Shown: positions 18,052 to 26,502 of the stretch, piece by piece
How positions within the stretch are numbered: the stretch's first letter is position 1
Layout of the letters: every line of letters starts with the position of its first letter
Source of the DNA: Paraburkholderia sp. UYCP14C
GTDB taxonomy: Bacteria; Pseudomonadota; Gammaproteobacteria; Burkholderiales; Burkholderiaceae
Direction: 5' to 3'
Assembly: GCF_004197395.1 (NCBI RefSeq)
Contig: NZ_SELS01000002.1
Location: 124,001-188,000, forward strand
Length of the DNA: 64,000 nt
The notes under the pieces: generated by a model
The model's input: only the letters and a program-made list of their open reading frames with translations
Database searches by the model: none
What the model was told of the DNA's origin: nothing
Made by a program: the position numbers and the translations under genes

Positions 18052-18480
18052 TTATGCTCCTTGTTCTGCGTGTTGGTCCATCGTTTGGAGCAGCGGCACG
18101 ATCAGCAGCGCCGCCTCTGAAACGAACGTTGTGGCGAGTTCCTTGCCAGCGTGTTCGAAGAAGGCCGCTTTCTCTTCCCTGAGCTCAAGGTCAACTTCGT
18201 TGAAGGCAAGCACCGCATAGAAAACGCTTTCGACGTTCTTCCACGATTCGAGCGCGGCGTTGATCGCTTTCTCTGTGTCGAGCCGCTGCCCGTTGACTTC
18301 AGCGTGGGCGAGTACGTCGAGCGCGTAGCCGGTCCGCTCAGCGCTGTTGCTGGCCTGCTTGTAATCGACACGGTAACGGCGGTTCAACTCGAAGCCGGTC
18401 ATTGCCGGGAATGTGTGCAGCGTGACGGTACGCTCGCCGCTGGACGTCTGCACGGTGATGGTGTTATTCGGTTGGTTCAT
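18052..18480 (-). CDS. Tail-assembly-chaperone-like protein
   Basis: A protein of 142 residues starting MNQPNNTITVQTSSGERTV. It has a short beta start, then TLHTFPAMTGFELNRRYRV, a pattern (strand, Phe-Pro-Ala, helix) common in tail-assembly chaperones, and an all-helical remainder. It ends 4 bp before the tape-measure gene, the standard place of such chaperones. No slippery heptamer with a longer overlapping frame was noticed, so the usual frameshift product is probably absent. Start at 18480 gives the best fit with the preceding gene two bases away. Confidence 0.5.
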   Translation of the reverse strand: MNQPNNTITVQTSSGERTVTLHTFPAMTGFELNRRYRVDYKQASNSAERTGYALDVLAHAEVNGQRLDTEKAINAALESWKNVESVFYAVLAFNEVDLELREEKAAFFEHAGKELATTFVSEAALLIVPLLQTMDQHAEQGA

Positions 18481-18482
18481 GA

Positions 18483-19160
18483 TTAGTTGTCTCGATTGAC
18501 GTCTGAAAAGAAGAAGGTGAACTGCGCGTTGTTCGGGTGCAGGTGGCGGCAAATGAGCGAGCCGCCCGAAAGGTCTGCCGTGCTGCCGTCAGGAAAGCGG
18601 ACACCTAGCGCGACGCGGTCAGCGCCCGCTGTACTGGTCACGGACCTTCCGGGTGTAACGTTGTGTACGGAAGGGACGAGTTCACGCAGCGCGTTGGCGG
18701 CATCGCTTCCCGGAACGAGGTTCAACGAGACCACTGCGCCTTGCGACAGCCGCGCGCCATCTGGATCGATCACGGCCACTTCGACGGTGCAAAGGTCGGC
18801 GGCTGACATCGCATAGTCGTGTGAGAATTCGGTGATCGTGATGCCGCGCGGATACGTGAGCGAAGCAGTCAAGCGCGCTTCCAGACCTTCGCCGCCCAGG
18901 TGATTCACGCCCGGTTCGCCGTTCGTGCTGCGCTCCAAAACGTGCTGCGGAATGCCGTAACGTGCGCCGTGATAGTTCGCGACGCGTTTGCCGCCCATCT
19001 CTCTGACTTCCTTGAACACCTCGGTCGCGGTCGCTTTAAGCGCCATGCCCATAGCATTTGCCGCTGCGAGAACATCGGGGTATTCGATTGTGACGAGACC
19101 ATCGCGGGTGACGCCTTTGCGCGCTGCGGCGATGGCTAATCTGATCGGTGCTTCTCGCAC
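18483..19160 (-). CDS. Putative structural protein upstream of the chaperone (possible tail tube)
   Basis: A protein of 225 residues from a GTG at 19160, which has GGAGAG six bases upstream. After a helical first third, the chain becomes rich in beta strands with Thr, Ser, Val and Gly (ARLTASLTYPRGITITEFSH, then LVPSVHNVTPGRSV). In siphophages the tube protein lies just before the chaperone and tape-measure genes, and the composition would suit that. I see no specific tube motif, so the role is inference from order. A reading that begins at 19298 would cover the neighbouring gene and is unlikely. Confidence 0.5.
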   Translation of the reverse strand: MREAPIRLAIAAARKGVTRDGLVTIEYPDVLAAANAMGMALKATATEVFKEVREMGGKRVANYHGARYGIPQHVLERSTNGEPGVNHLGGEGLEARLTASLTYPRGITITEFSHDYAMSAADLCTVEVAVIDPDGARLSQGAVVSLNLVPGSDAANALRELVPSVHNVTPGRSVTSTAGADRVALGVRFPDGSTADLSGGSLICRHLHPNNAQFTFFFSDVNRDN

Positions 19161-19171
19161 GGTCGCTCTCC

Positions 19172-19717
19172 TTATTGGTAGATGTGACCGAACAGGGTCG
19201 TGTTGCTGTACGATTCCGGTTGCTGCGGACGGTCCCAGTTTTCCGCGCGCCGATCCGCGCGCTGCTCCTTCTCTCGCTGCTCCACGAGCGCGGCCCAAGC
19301 TGCTTCGTCACCGCTCGTATCGACTGCATAGACTTCAGGCTTGTAACCGGCCAGCGCGACGCGCAGACTCATCGCCGCGTCACGAGCCGCAACCGACAGT
19401 TCCTCACAACGCTTCGCCCACTCGATCTTCAAGCGCTGCTCTCCGATCTGCTCACACACTTGGCGATAGTCGCGCTCGAAGCCGCGCGTGGTTTCGTATG
19501 CGGTGGCGAATTCGCCCAGCGCGTCCACGTGGCCGCTGATGACGTTTCCGAATGCTGCGATTGCGGCTTCCAGCGCGCTGTAGCCGAACGCACGAACACA
19601 GGCGTACAAGCGACGGTCGCTTGCGCTGATGAGGTGATTCACGATGCCCTTCGTTGCGGCGTCTTGCGGTTGCAGCGTGAAGTCATCGTTGCCTTTGATG
19701 TAGATAGCGTGATTCAT
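19172..19717 (-). CDS. Hypothetical satellite protein
   Basis: A protein of 181 residues (MNHAIYIKGNDDFTLQPQDA). It is mostly helical, acidic towards the end, with SDRRLYACVRAFGYSALEAA and a Glu/Arg-rich coiled stretch VEQREKEQRADRR. It lies 11 bp before the putative tube gene and is part of the same operon. No membrane segment. Function unknown. Confidence 0.6.
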   Translation of the reverse strand: MNHAIYIKGNDDFTLQPQDAATKGIVNHLISASDRRLYACVRAFGYSALEAAIAAFGNVISGHVDALGEFATAYETTRGFERDYRQVCEQIGEQRLKIEWAKRCEELSVAARDAAMSLRVALAGYKPEVYAVDTSGDEAAWAALVEQREKEQRADRRAENWDRPQQPESYSNTTLFGHIYQ

Positions 19718-19841
19718 GTGGTGATGTGCTCCGGTTGAATTAGGTTCGAGTTATTCGAACGGTACGAGTTGTTCGTACTTTACGGAGCTACAGTGTTCGA
19801 ATACACGCATTGTTACTTCGTCATCCAAACAAATCGGAAAA

Positions 19842-20249
19842 TCAATCGAAGGTAACAACGCAGCCATGAGCGGTCGGCGTGCGGAGTGCGCCGCACCCTG
19901 TCTCTCGGCGGTCGAGCGCCGTCAGTTCAAAACGCGCGATGTTCTTCGCGGCCATTCGGACGGCTTCCATACGGCTGTGCGCGTCGGGGAAAACGTAGCG
20001 CACGCCTTCGGTAACGGAATGGGACGCTCTACGTGCGCCAGCCGCTGTCAGTGCGTGCATGAGTGCGGCAGCCGTGAGATTGTGTTGATACCCGATATGA
20101 TCGAAGGCCGCGCGAATCGCGAGAGTGGAAACGGTCATTTCGTTGGTGCCCGTTTTACGGCGCATCACCGCAGCCTCAAGCGCACGCGGCAATACTTGCC
20201 GTGCTGGCGGGTTGTTGATGTAGCTGCTGGTGCCTTGGTCCCTGTCCAT
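19842..20249 (-). CDS. Hypothetical satellite protein
   Basis: A protein of 135 residues, basic and helical, with KTGTNEMTVSTLAIRAAFDH and a C-terminal part with two Cys-free strands. The middle resembles a small DNA-binding fold (YQHNLTAAALMHALTAAGAR), which could be a winged helix, but this is a guess. It is isolated from the next gene by 124 bp, so it may have its own start of transcription or be the first gene of the tail operon. Confidence 0.5.
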   Translation of the reverse strand: MDRDQGTSSYINNPPARQVLPRALEAAVMRRKTGTNEMTVSTLAIRAAFDHIGYQHNLTAAALMHALTAAGARRASHSVTEGVRYVFPDAHSRMEAVRMAAKNIARFELTALDRRETGCGALRTPTAHGCVVTFD

Positions 20250-20612
20250 CGCTCGCTCCGTGTCGGACTAAAGCCCGTAGCGTATTGCCGCGATGTGTAC
20301 TGCGCCGCGCTATTTGGAGCGCGTTAATACACTCGGATTGTTGGCCGCGTGGACGGTTTTCTGGCTTAGACGTTCCGGTGCAGAGCCGCTAGTTTGCGGC
20401 AGAGAGGTTGAGGGGATGGGCCGTGCGATGAATTGACGGGGCGCGGCGCGAATTCCCCGCATTAAACCACGCATCGGGTCAGCTGCATCTCATGCGACCA
20501 TCTGAAATTTATGTTCGGCACGTCGATTTCAGAGGCGCAGAGATTGGTCACTGCGGTTGCGACTGCGATAATGAGCTTCGGACCGTTCTGACCCATCTTA
20601 AAAGGTGCTGCA
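20250..20612. promoter_or_regulatory. Divergent promoter region inside the satellite
   Basis: About 360 bp between a minus-strand gene (19842-20249) and a plus-strand gene (20613-21131). No coding frame with a ribosome site is apparent. It holds one TTCCCCGC box at 20453-20460 that resembles the end repeats of the element. Promoters for both directions must lie here, but no strong -35/-10 pair stands out. Confidence 0.35.
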
Positions 20613-21131
20613 ATGAGTTCTGTAGCAACGACCGTGAATATCGTGCTTGGCGTCTTCAATGCGTACATGCTGGTGCGCTCTCGCCGCGTGTCGCTGATGG
20701 TGGTGCCGACGATTCCGCTTGAAAGCTCGACGGCGGACCCTGACTCGTATGAGATACGTATCCAAGTGGTTAACTTGAGTCAATTCCCTGTGTATGTGAA
20801 CGAGGTCGGGGTGATGCCAAGAGACCCGGCTGATGCCGCCATCAAGTTCCTCGCACCGGACGGCCTGCCCTTTCCGTTTGAGTTGAAGCCGCGTCAATCT
20901 GTGCGACTGCTCCCTGCGGAAAATAACTTCATGCGCGTGGGCGCTGGGCGCTTTCGTTACGCGTATGCACGCACGGCATGCGGTCGGACGCGAACCGGCA
21001 CGAGTCCGTCGCTACAGCAGCAGGAATTGAACGTGCTTGAACACAGCGGCGGGACCAGTTACGAACTTGAGAGACTGCGCAGGCGTCACAAGTGGGAGCA
21101 GATCGCTAGTGATGCGCGATCCGCCTTCTAG
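20613..21131 (+). CDS. Membrane-anchored protein on the opposite strand (moron-like)
   Basis: A protein of 172 residues. The first 22 residues form a hydrophobic anchor (MSSVATTVNIVLGVFNAYML) followed by Arg residues that should stay in the cytoplasm. The rest reads like a beta sandwich (YEIRIQVVNLSQFPVYVNEV) with a basic tail. It is the only plus-strand gene in the element and has AAAGGTG as ribosome site. Single genes of opposite direction within phage operons are often expressed from the integrated state and protect the host, for example by superinfection exclusion. That role is inferred from place only. Confidence 0.65.
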   Translation: MSSVATTVNIVLGVFNAYMLVRSRRVSLMVVPTIPLESSTADPDSYEIRIQVVNLSQFPVYVNEVGVMPRDPADAAIKFLAPDGLPFPFELKPRQSVRLLPAENNFMRVGAGRFRYAYARTACGRTRTGTSPSLQQQELNVLEHSGGTSYELERLRRRHKWEQIASDARSAF

Positions 21132-21141
21132 GGATTGAACT

Positions 21142-21366
21142 TCAGGCGGTGGATTCGGTGGACGTCTCAGCCGCAACATCCGGCTCAGGTGCCGATGCTT
21201 TCGCCGCGCAAGCTTCAGCTACGCGGGCCGCGTACGCCTGTGCCTGAAGAGCGGCGTTCTGCTCTGCGGCGAACGCTTCGAGCATCCGATTGCCGTCCGT
21301 GTGGTGGACGACCTTCGTACCGTTGGTCGGGCCGTTGTAGTCGCCGCGTTGTTTCATCGTGTCCAT
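21142..21366 (-). CDS. Small hypothetical satellite protein
   Basis: A protein of 74 residues (MDTMKQRGDYNGPTNGTKVV) with an Ala-rich helix (RMLEAFAAEQNAALQAQAYA) and an acidic, Thr/Ser-rich end. It converges with the plus-strand gene 10 bp away. It may be the last gene of the unit that begins at 22943. Function unknown. Confidence 0.5.
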   Translation of the reverse strand: MDTMKQRGDYNGPTNGTKVVHHTDGNRMLEAFAAEQNAALQAQAYAARVAEACAAKASAPEPDVAAETSTESTA

Positions 21367-21409
21367 CTGTATGTACTCCTTTCGTGGTTGGGTAAGTGTG
21401 TGATGCTGT

Positions 21410-21721
21410 TTAACGCCGAATGACGGACATGAACCAATCCATGCCGCGCCGTGCGCGCTCCGTCTCTTCCTGCTTACGTGCTGCCCTCTCCTGCTCGGTC
21501 TTCGCGCTCCAGCCGCGCGCGCGGTGCGTGCTGAGTTCGGTAAGCGGATCGGTGTGGCGATTGCTGAAAAATGTTCCGGCTGGTTCCTTCGGTGCGGCTG
21601 GGGTCGAAGCTTGATCGGTCTGCTGTTGGCCTTCTGCTGGCTTCCCTGCGCCGAAGAACGTTGCTGTTTCTGCCGGGTCTTTCGGCTCTGCCGGGACCGT
21701 GTTACGTCTGCCGATTCCCAT
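21410..21721 (-). CDS. Small hypothetical satellite protein, disordered
   Basis: A protein of 103 residues rich in Pro, Ala, Thr and Glu (GRRNTVPAEPKDPAETATFF), with a charged helix at the end (TEQERAARKQEETERARRGM). It starts at an ATG that overlaps the stop of the preceding gene as TGATG; a GTG three bases earlier is also possible. The coupling suggests that the two proteins are made together. No family recognised. Confidence 0.55.
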   Translation of the reverse strand: MGIGRRNTVPAEPKDPAETATFFGAGKPAEGQQQTDQASTPAAPKEPAGTFFSNRHTDPLTELSTHRARGWSAKTEQERAARKQEETERARRGMDWFMSVIRR

Positions 21722-22281
21722 CACTTTTCTCCTTGATCCGTCAGCACTCGCGCCTGGCCGCTGAGTTCGTTTGCAACCTTAGCTTCGTTCGGCAGCAGGC
21801 GATTCCCTTCTGATCGCGGCCATCGGCCTGCGAATAGGACGAACAGCACGAAGGCATCGACGTTGTTTGTGCTCTCCGCGTATTCCTGCCACTCTTCGCT
21901 TGCGTCATCCAATGTCACCAAGCCTAGAACGATGTCGCCCAGATAGGCACGTTGCGCACCGGTCGCTGCGTTCAGTTCGGCGGTCCAATCGCGCGTCGTG
22001 CCGTGGATCTTCAGCGCCGCGTTGATGAAGTGTTGCTCGCGGTCGATCTGGTAGAAGTCGCTGAAGCCGGTAACGTCCAGCAGCTTTGCGTCGTCAGCGG
22101 AGCGTGTGCGTTCGCTCTCTGGCAGACGGTCTTCGCTTCCGTACATGGCATAGAAGTCGGCCAGCGCGAAGTTGACCTTGCCTGCTTTCTTCGTCGTCGC
22201 GTAAAGCCAGCGGTTGGCGACGCGCCGCCCGAAGTCGCTGACCGTGCTGTCGTATTCGTGTTCTATCTGGCTCGTGCGCAT
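21721..22281 (-). CDS. Hypothetical satellite protein
   Basis: A protein of 186 residues (MRTSQIEHEYDSTVSDFGRR). It is helical, acidic and without membrane segments; VDAFVLFVLFAGRWP is the most hydrophobic part. It is the second gene after the terminase-small-like gene, where phages carry packaging or head-related genes, but no terminase or portal motif (Walker boxes, DExx) is present. It overlaps the next gene. Function unknown. Confidence 0.6.
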   Translation of the reverse strand: MRTSQIEHEYDSTVSDFGRRVANRWLYATTKKAGKVNFALADFYAMYGSEDRLPESERTRSADDAKLLDVTGFSDFYQIDREQHFINAALKIHGTTRDWTAELNAATGAQRAYLGDIVLGLVTLDDASEEWQEYAESTNNVDAFVLFVLFAGRWPRSEGNRLLPNEAKVANELSGQARVLTDQGEK

Positions 22282-22457
22282 CTGTCTGTAGGTCGGTCTC
22301 GGTTCGGCTCGTCGGCGGCTTGTAGCGGGTCTAGGTCGGAATTCGCCCGGTGCGGCGGTCGTATTACGGGGTGCTAGCTGGGGATTTCCGCCTGATCCCT
22401 GTCAAGGCCGCGCCGCGCTTGAGATTAGAGGTTCCGACTTAGACCGGCGACTGCTGA

Positions 22458-22943
22458 TTAGTGGGTCGTCGTGCTGTCGCCGCGCATTGCGATACGCCGC
22501 GAATAGAAGTCTGCGAGCGACTTGTCGATGAGCTTCGTTTGGCCCTTCTCATCCAGTTCGGTGATGCCGAGCAAAACGTTGAGTTCCTTGATTGCGTTCA
22601 GCCGCGTGCTGTCGCGAACGGTCGCGGACTCCACCAACTTGAGCAGCGCGTTGAGCGCCTTGTTGCCGTCCCAAAGGTCATCCGGTTTCTTGTCCTTCAG
22701 GCGCGGCTCGAAGCGCTTGCGGAAATATGGGTTGGCCTCTGCTGCGAGGGATAGCTCAGCGACGTTATGAAGCCGCGCGCCGTACTTGATCATCTCGAAG
22801 GCCGTGATGATCGCAACTTCCTTATCGACGCCTTTAATGCGCAATTCGATGAAGTCGTCAAACGGGATTGCGAATTGCTCCGCCCACTCTTCGCTCGCGA
22901 AGTCTGCCGGGTCGTAGGTGAATTGTTGGCGTTGGGGTTCCAT
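22458..22943 (-). CDS. Terminase-small-subunit-like protein
   Basis: A protein of 161 residues. The pattern is that of small terminase-type packaging proteins: an acidic start (FASEEWAEQFAIPFDDFIEL), a helix-turn-helix-like segment IKGVDKEVAIITAFEMIKYG, and a long helical oligomerisation part (RDSTRLNAIKELNVLLGITE). Satellites often carry their own small terminase to redirect the packaging machine of a helper phage. There is no large subunit here, which fits that way of life. The call is from pattern and context, not from a firm motif. Confidence 0.45.
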   Translation of the reverse strand: MEPQRQQFTYDPADFASEEWAEQFAIPFDDFIELRIKGVDKEVAIITAFEMIKYGARLHNVAELSLAAEANPYFRKRFEPRLKDKKPDDLWDGNKALNALLKLVESATVRDSTRLNAIKELNVLLGITELDEKGQTKLIDKSLADFYSRRIAMRGDSTTTH

Positions 22944-23391
22944 GATTCGATCTAGCCGCGCTGCCGCGTGGTGATATTTAGTTACCCGTATTATCCGACG
23001 ACGATGGTGTACGGTGTCGTCTTCTCAGTTCGGAGCGTCCGGGTATGAATCGCGGAACGACTCCGACGAATATAGAACCTTGGGAAAGCCGCGCCGCGCA
23101 AGGCGCTGGTGGATTCAGGTTGTGGGTTATATATTGATTCGCTTCAGGTCTATAAACGCATTTAGTGTACGTTTATCATAGTAGTAGACGTAGTAGCGCG
23201 GCAACGTCGTCGGAGAGCGTATAAAGTGACGTAGCGTATATAGCTATACCGCCTATATGCAACCAATTTATAACCAAGAACCGAAGGCCCAATAAACGCC
23301 GATATTTCGTTTCTATTCAATAGCTTATAAAAGTTATCGAATATAACCTGCCACGCGCCCGAATCGTAACCAAGGAACGGAATTCAGCAGC
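22944..23391. other. A+T-rich non-coding region; candidate origin and late promoter
   Basis: About 450 bp lie between the primase terminator and the first gene of the left-half operon. The part from 23100 to 23372 is much richer in A+T than the rest, with many TATA-like runs (TATATAGCTATA near 23239, TTATAAAAGTTAT near 23324) that form short inverted repeats. It also holds one AGCCGCGCCG repeat at 23087. A replication origin next to the replication gene and a promoter for the operon would both be expected here. I could not define iterons. Confidence 0.4.
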
Positions 23392-23421
23392 ACAAAAACA
23401 AAAGGCCCGCCGAAGCGAGCC
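23392..23421 (-). terminator. Rho-independent terminator of the primase-helicase gene
   Basis: On the minus strand GGCTCGC pairs with GCGGGCC (one G-T pair) around a TTCG tetraloop, followed by TTTTGTTTTT. It starts 29 bp after the stop of the primase gene. The stable UUCG loop and the U-run make this a strong stop. Confidence 0.85.
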
Positions 23422-23449
23422 CAAAGGTCATCCAACGAAGCAAAAATAT

Positions 23450-26203
23450 TCAGAAGCCGCCGCCCGCCTCTTCATACGACGCGCGATTCTTCTCATAGTC
23501 AGCCGGTACAGTAGCCTCGAACATCTTTCTGAGCTTCGCGTTTCGCAACTCCACGCCTTCAGACATCCGCGCATCGGCAATGCGTTCATCGCTGACGTAC
23601 ACAACACGCGTCTTCCCTGCAAGCTTCACGACGCCCGGAACACGGTGCCAGCCGCGAGCCTTTAGCAATCGCGACAACTGCCGAGTCTTCGGAGCGCTCC
23701 CGCGCGGCATATCCCGTTCAAACGCTTTCGTCAGCAGGTCAGTCGTTAAGATCTCGCGGCTAATCCCATGCTCTTCCCCGCTCGTCACATAGGCATCGAA
23801 GAAGTCGCCGCCGATAAGCGCTTCTTCCTGCGCAATCACCTCACCACGCCATTCCGTGATCGGTGCCCGCATACCGTGGAAGAAGTCTTGATGAATCTTG
23901 CACTCTTCGAAGTACTTCCGAAGCGCGCCCGCATGTTCTTCTATAGCCTTATGGAGTCGCGTGAAATACTCGCGGATTGATCCCACGACCGCCTCCAGAT
24001 CGCTGATGTGCCCCCAAGGCGTGAAGATGATCAACCAGCGGCGATCACTGTCGTCAATCGGTACAGCGTCCGCGTGATTCGTCAGGGCGACATAGTTCGT
24101 TGCGTTCGGCAAGTCGATCCCGTTCGCGCGCTTCGCCACCACACGCACCGCCTCATTCGTGATCAGCGGCTTTACCCCGTCAGCGACGGCAAACCGATTT
24201 TCGCCGGCCATCTTAAGCTCTTCGATCACGCGCACCGCCGCGCCATACGCATACGCGTTGTAATCGGAGCAGACCTCTTTAGTGGAAGCCTCTTTTACGT
24301 TTTGAGCGCCAAGCAGCGCCTCCATCATCTTTTTGAAGATCACCGTCTTGCCGTCGCCTTGAATGCCCTTTATCAGCGGTGCGATGCCAATGATCTTTCC
24401 CGGCGCGCGGATATTCAGCGCGATCCACGATTCCAACATAGGCGTGTAGACATGCTCAGCGCGCGGCTTCTTGTATTCGCCGGTCAGCAGCGTCAGGTGA
24501 TAGCGGATGGTCTCGACGGCGGCCAGCCCTTCATCCGAATAACTCGCCGCAGTCTTCGGGATGGAAGATGGAATGAACTCGTTGACGAGCGTTTGCCCTT
24601 GAAACGTGAACACCGGCTCTCTTCCCGCCACGTACGCCATGCCGTCCGCATGTTTGAAGCGAATTTTCTTCCGCACGAAGTCGAATGCCTTGCCGCCTTC
24701 AACGCCACCTTCACAGGCAAATAGCGCATCGAATCCTTGCTTGCTATAGGTGGTCAATTCTCCAGGTCGGGCGACCCGGTCACGCGCCGCAAGGTAGTAC
24801 CAACCCTCAGACCACTGCGTTTTACGCGCAGCAGCGCCAGCGGCATCGCCCGCGCCCCTCGACGCCTTTTCGGACACTTCCTCGCCGCTCTTCGATTCGC
24901 TGGCGGACTCCGCTTCATTGGGCGAGTGTTCCGGTTCAGGCGCGGCGCGGCTGCGGTCGATGTGGTAGCGCCGGTTCGATGAGTCTTCGGGTAGCTCCCA
25001 TTGCATACGTTCCTCATACTCCGCAGCGGCCTTCAGCTGCTCCACCTTGTCACACGCCCACTGCGCGGCCTTCTGCGCGTCCTCGTCCATTTGCTCTTCG
25101 ATGCCGGATTCACGCAGCAAGGTGCTCCAGCCGCCTGTGCCGTCGTCTTTCGATCCAAGGGAGCACGAGCCGCCGCTGTGGTAGCACTTCGCAGTGTACT
25201 TGTAGTGTTGTCTGGAACGCGGGCCACTCACCCGGAAGCAGTCTGCCGCGCCGCAAACGAGGCACGCGCCGCGATAGTCGTCTGTGTCGCTTTCGTAGCA
25301 GTCGCCATTCGCCTTCATCGCTTCCAGCACGCGGCGAAACGCTTCATCATCGTAATCGTTGCCGCTGCGCGAACCGTTGAAACTACGCTTCTCGATCTTG
25401 AGCGGGTTAATCTCGACGCCGATGCGCGCAGCCAGCCCTTCGAGAGTGTGCAGCGCGCTCCAATTCTCTTCGATGAGTCGAACCCGGAACCCTTCGCCGT
25501 CAGCGCCGGGATACAGTAAATCGCCCCACAGCAGCGCGTTGGTTTCGTCGTCGCGCTTGTGCTTTCCGTCCGCGTCCTTGATTGCCTTTCGCTTCAGGTT
25601 CCGTGAGCACGGCGCGCGAACGATTCGCACAGGGCTGGTCAATTCATCCACCGTGCCGCGCGCAGCGAAGTGCCCAACAATCGCCTTCATCGCACCAGCG
25701 GCAAACTCCTCATCGGTGCAAGGATTTTCGAGCAGGTAGCCGACCTGAAAATTATCAGGCGAAGTTTCCAGAACGAATGTAGGCGTGCCAAGCGCGGTGC
25801 GCAGCGTTTCGATGGTCGTCGCCTGCTCTTTATCGGCGTGCACAGCCTTGTTTGCGCCAGACGTTGCGCCGGTGCCCACGTCATCGAAGTGCACCATCAG
25901 GAGCGCTTTAAAGCCGTCCTTAAGGTCAACTTCATACCACTCCTTTTCTCCCTTCTCCTTCTTTACGCGACCGCACGCGGCGATGCACGTGTAAAGGTTT
26001 TCTTCGTCAGCTTTGCTTAGATCACGCGACTCGCTCCACGGCCACATAGCGAATCCGCCGACGCCTGGATTGGGTTTGTTTCGGAATCCAATGCGCCCAT
26101 CCGAACCTTCCGGGATTCGTGCCGCTAGATTTTTAAAGAACCGGTCGCGCTGCGATTTGAGGTCCGCGTGACCGTTGATTTCGTTGGTTTTTTCGGATAC
26201 CAT
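23450..26203 (-). CDS. Primase-helicase: RepB-like primase, zinc site and SF3 helicase
   Basis: A protein of 917 residues. The N-terminal third looks like the RepB/PriPol-type primase: an acidic motif VHFDDVG, then ETSPDNFQVGYLL and VRIVRAPCSRNLK. Near residues 330-380 a Cys/His cluster (CLVCGAADC, then CYHSGGSC) probably binds zinc. After a disordered linker rich in Glu and Ser (about 420-470) comes an SF3 helicase with the Walker A motif GIQGDGKT near residue 613, VIEELKM as Walker B region and LTNHADAVPIDDSDRRW as sensor part. Similar fused enzymes start replication in P4-like satellites. The ATG at 26203 has AAGGA nine bases upstream and is preferred over an earlier start. Confidence 0.88.
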   Translation of the reverse strand: MVSEKTNEINGHADLKSQRDRFFKNLAARIPEGSDGRIGFRNKPNPGVGGFAMWPWSESRDLSKADEENLYTCIAACGRVKKEKGEKEWYEVDLKDGFKALLMVHFDDVGTGATSGANKAVHADKEQATTIETLRTALGTPTFVLETSPDNFQVGYLLENPCTDEEFAAGAMKAIVGHFAARGTVDELTSPVRIVRAPCSRNLKRKAIKDADGKHKRDDETNALLWGDLLYPGADGEGFRVRLIEENWSALHTLEGLAARIGVEINPLKIEKRSFNGSRSGNDYDDEAFRRVLEAMKANGDCYESDTDDYRGACLVCGAADCFRVSGPRSRQHYKYTAKCYHSGGSCSLGSKDDGTGGWSTLLRESGIEEQMDEDAQKAAQWACDKVEQLKAAAEYEERMQWELPEDSSNRRYHIDRSRAAPEPEHSPNEAESASESKSGEEVSEKASRGAGDAAGAAARKTQWSEGWYYLAARDRVARPGELTTYSKQGFDALFACEGGVEGGKAFDFVRKKIRFKHADGMAYVAGREPVFTFQGQTLVNEFIPSSIPKTAASYSDEGLAAVETIRYHLTLLTGEYKKPRAEHVYTPMLESWIALNIRAPGKIIGIAPLIKGIQGDGKTVIFKKMMEALLGAQNVKEASTKEVCSDYNAYAYGAAVRVIEELKMAGENRFAVADGVKPLITNEAVRVVAKRANGIDLPNATNYVALTNHADAVPIDDSDRRWLIIFTPWGHISDLEAVVGSIREYFTRLHKAIEEHAGALRKYFEECKIHQDFFHGMRAPITEWRGEVIAQEEALIGGDFFDAYVTSGEEHGISREILTTDLLTKAFERDMPRGSAPKTRQLSRLLKARGWHRVPGVVKLAGKTRVVYVSDERIADARMSEGVELRNAKLRKMFEATVPADYEKNRASYEEAGGGF

Positions 26204-26264
26204 ACAATCTATTCCTTGCAGTTGCACCGGCTGGCACCGGTGTTGTTTGATTAAGTCCTTGGCT

Positions 26265-26304
26265 AAGCCGCTCTGATCGAAAGGTCACAGCGGCTTTTCT
26301 TTTG
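26265..26304 (+). terminator. Strong terminator hairpin facing plus, opposite the primase leader
   Basis: AAGCCGCT (26265-26272) pairs with AGCGGCTT (26289-26296); inside, after one C-C mismatch, TGATC pairs with GGTCA around a GAAA tetraloop. The plus strand continues TTCTTTTG, so the hairpin stops transcripts running left to right. No plus-strand gene lies upstream. This suggests a short RNA antisense to the primase leader. On the minus strand there is no U-run after the hairpin. Confidence 0.6.
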
Positions 26305-26305
26305 C

Positions 26306-26500
26306 TCAGACCGTCTTCACGCCGTTGCGAACGCCTGAAGGCCGCATAGCTGCGATCACCGACAGATCGCCGCCCTCAGCCGCATACGCCATTACACGGC
26401 GGATGTATTCAGAAATGCTCATGCCCGCAGCTACGACAGCGGCTTCACCCTTCACCTTTGTTTCGCGATGCATGGTCACGTTCATCCGAACTGCTTCCAT
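26306..26500 (-). CDS. Ribbon-helix-helix-type small regulator
   Basis: A protein of 64 residues: a basic strand (MNVTMHRETKVKGEAAVVAA), then GMSISEYIRRVMAYAAEGGD. The order strand, helix, Ser-rich turn, helix is that of CopG/Arc-type DNA-binding proteins. GGAGGG lies eight bases before the ATG at 26500. It is the gene before the primase, with the hairpin of 26265-26304 between them, so it probably controls early transcription of the element. Confidence 0.65.
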   Translation of the reverse strand: MEAVRMNVTMHRETKVKGEAAVVAAGMSISEYIRRVMAYAAEGGDLSVIAAMRPSGVRNGVKTV

Positions 26501-26502
26501 GT

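Noticed and set aside
18052..18480. Programmed frameshift in the tail-chaperone gene, as in lambda G/GT
   Set aside because: No slippery heptamer followed by a longer overlapping frame could be seen; the gene stops 4 bp before the tape-measure start.
23099..23372. CRISPR array or iteron array in the A+T-rich region
   Set aside because: Repeated words are short and irregularly spaced; no direct repeat longer than about 8 bases recurs.
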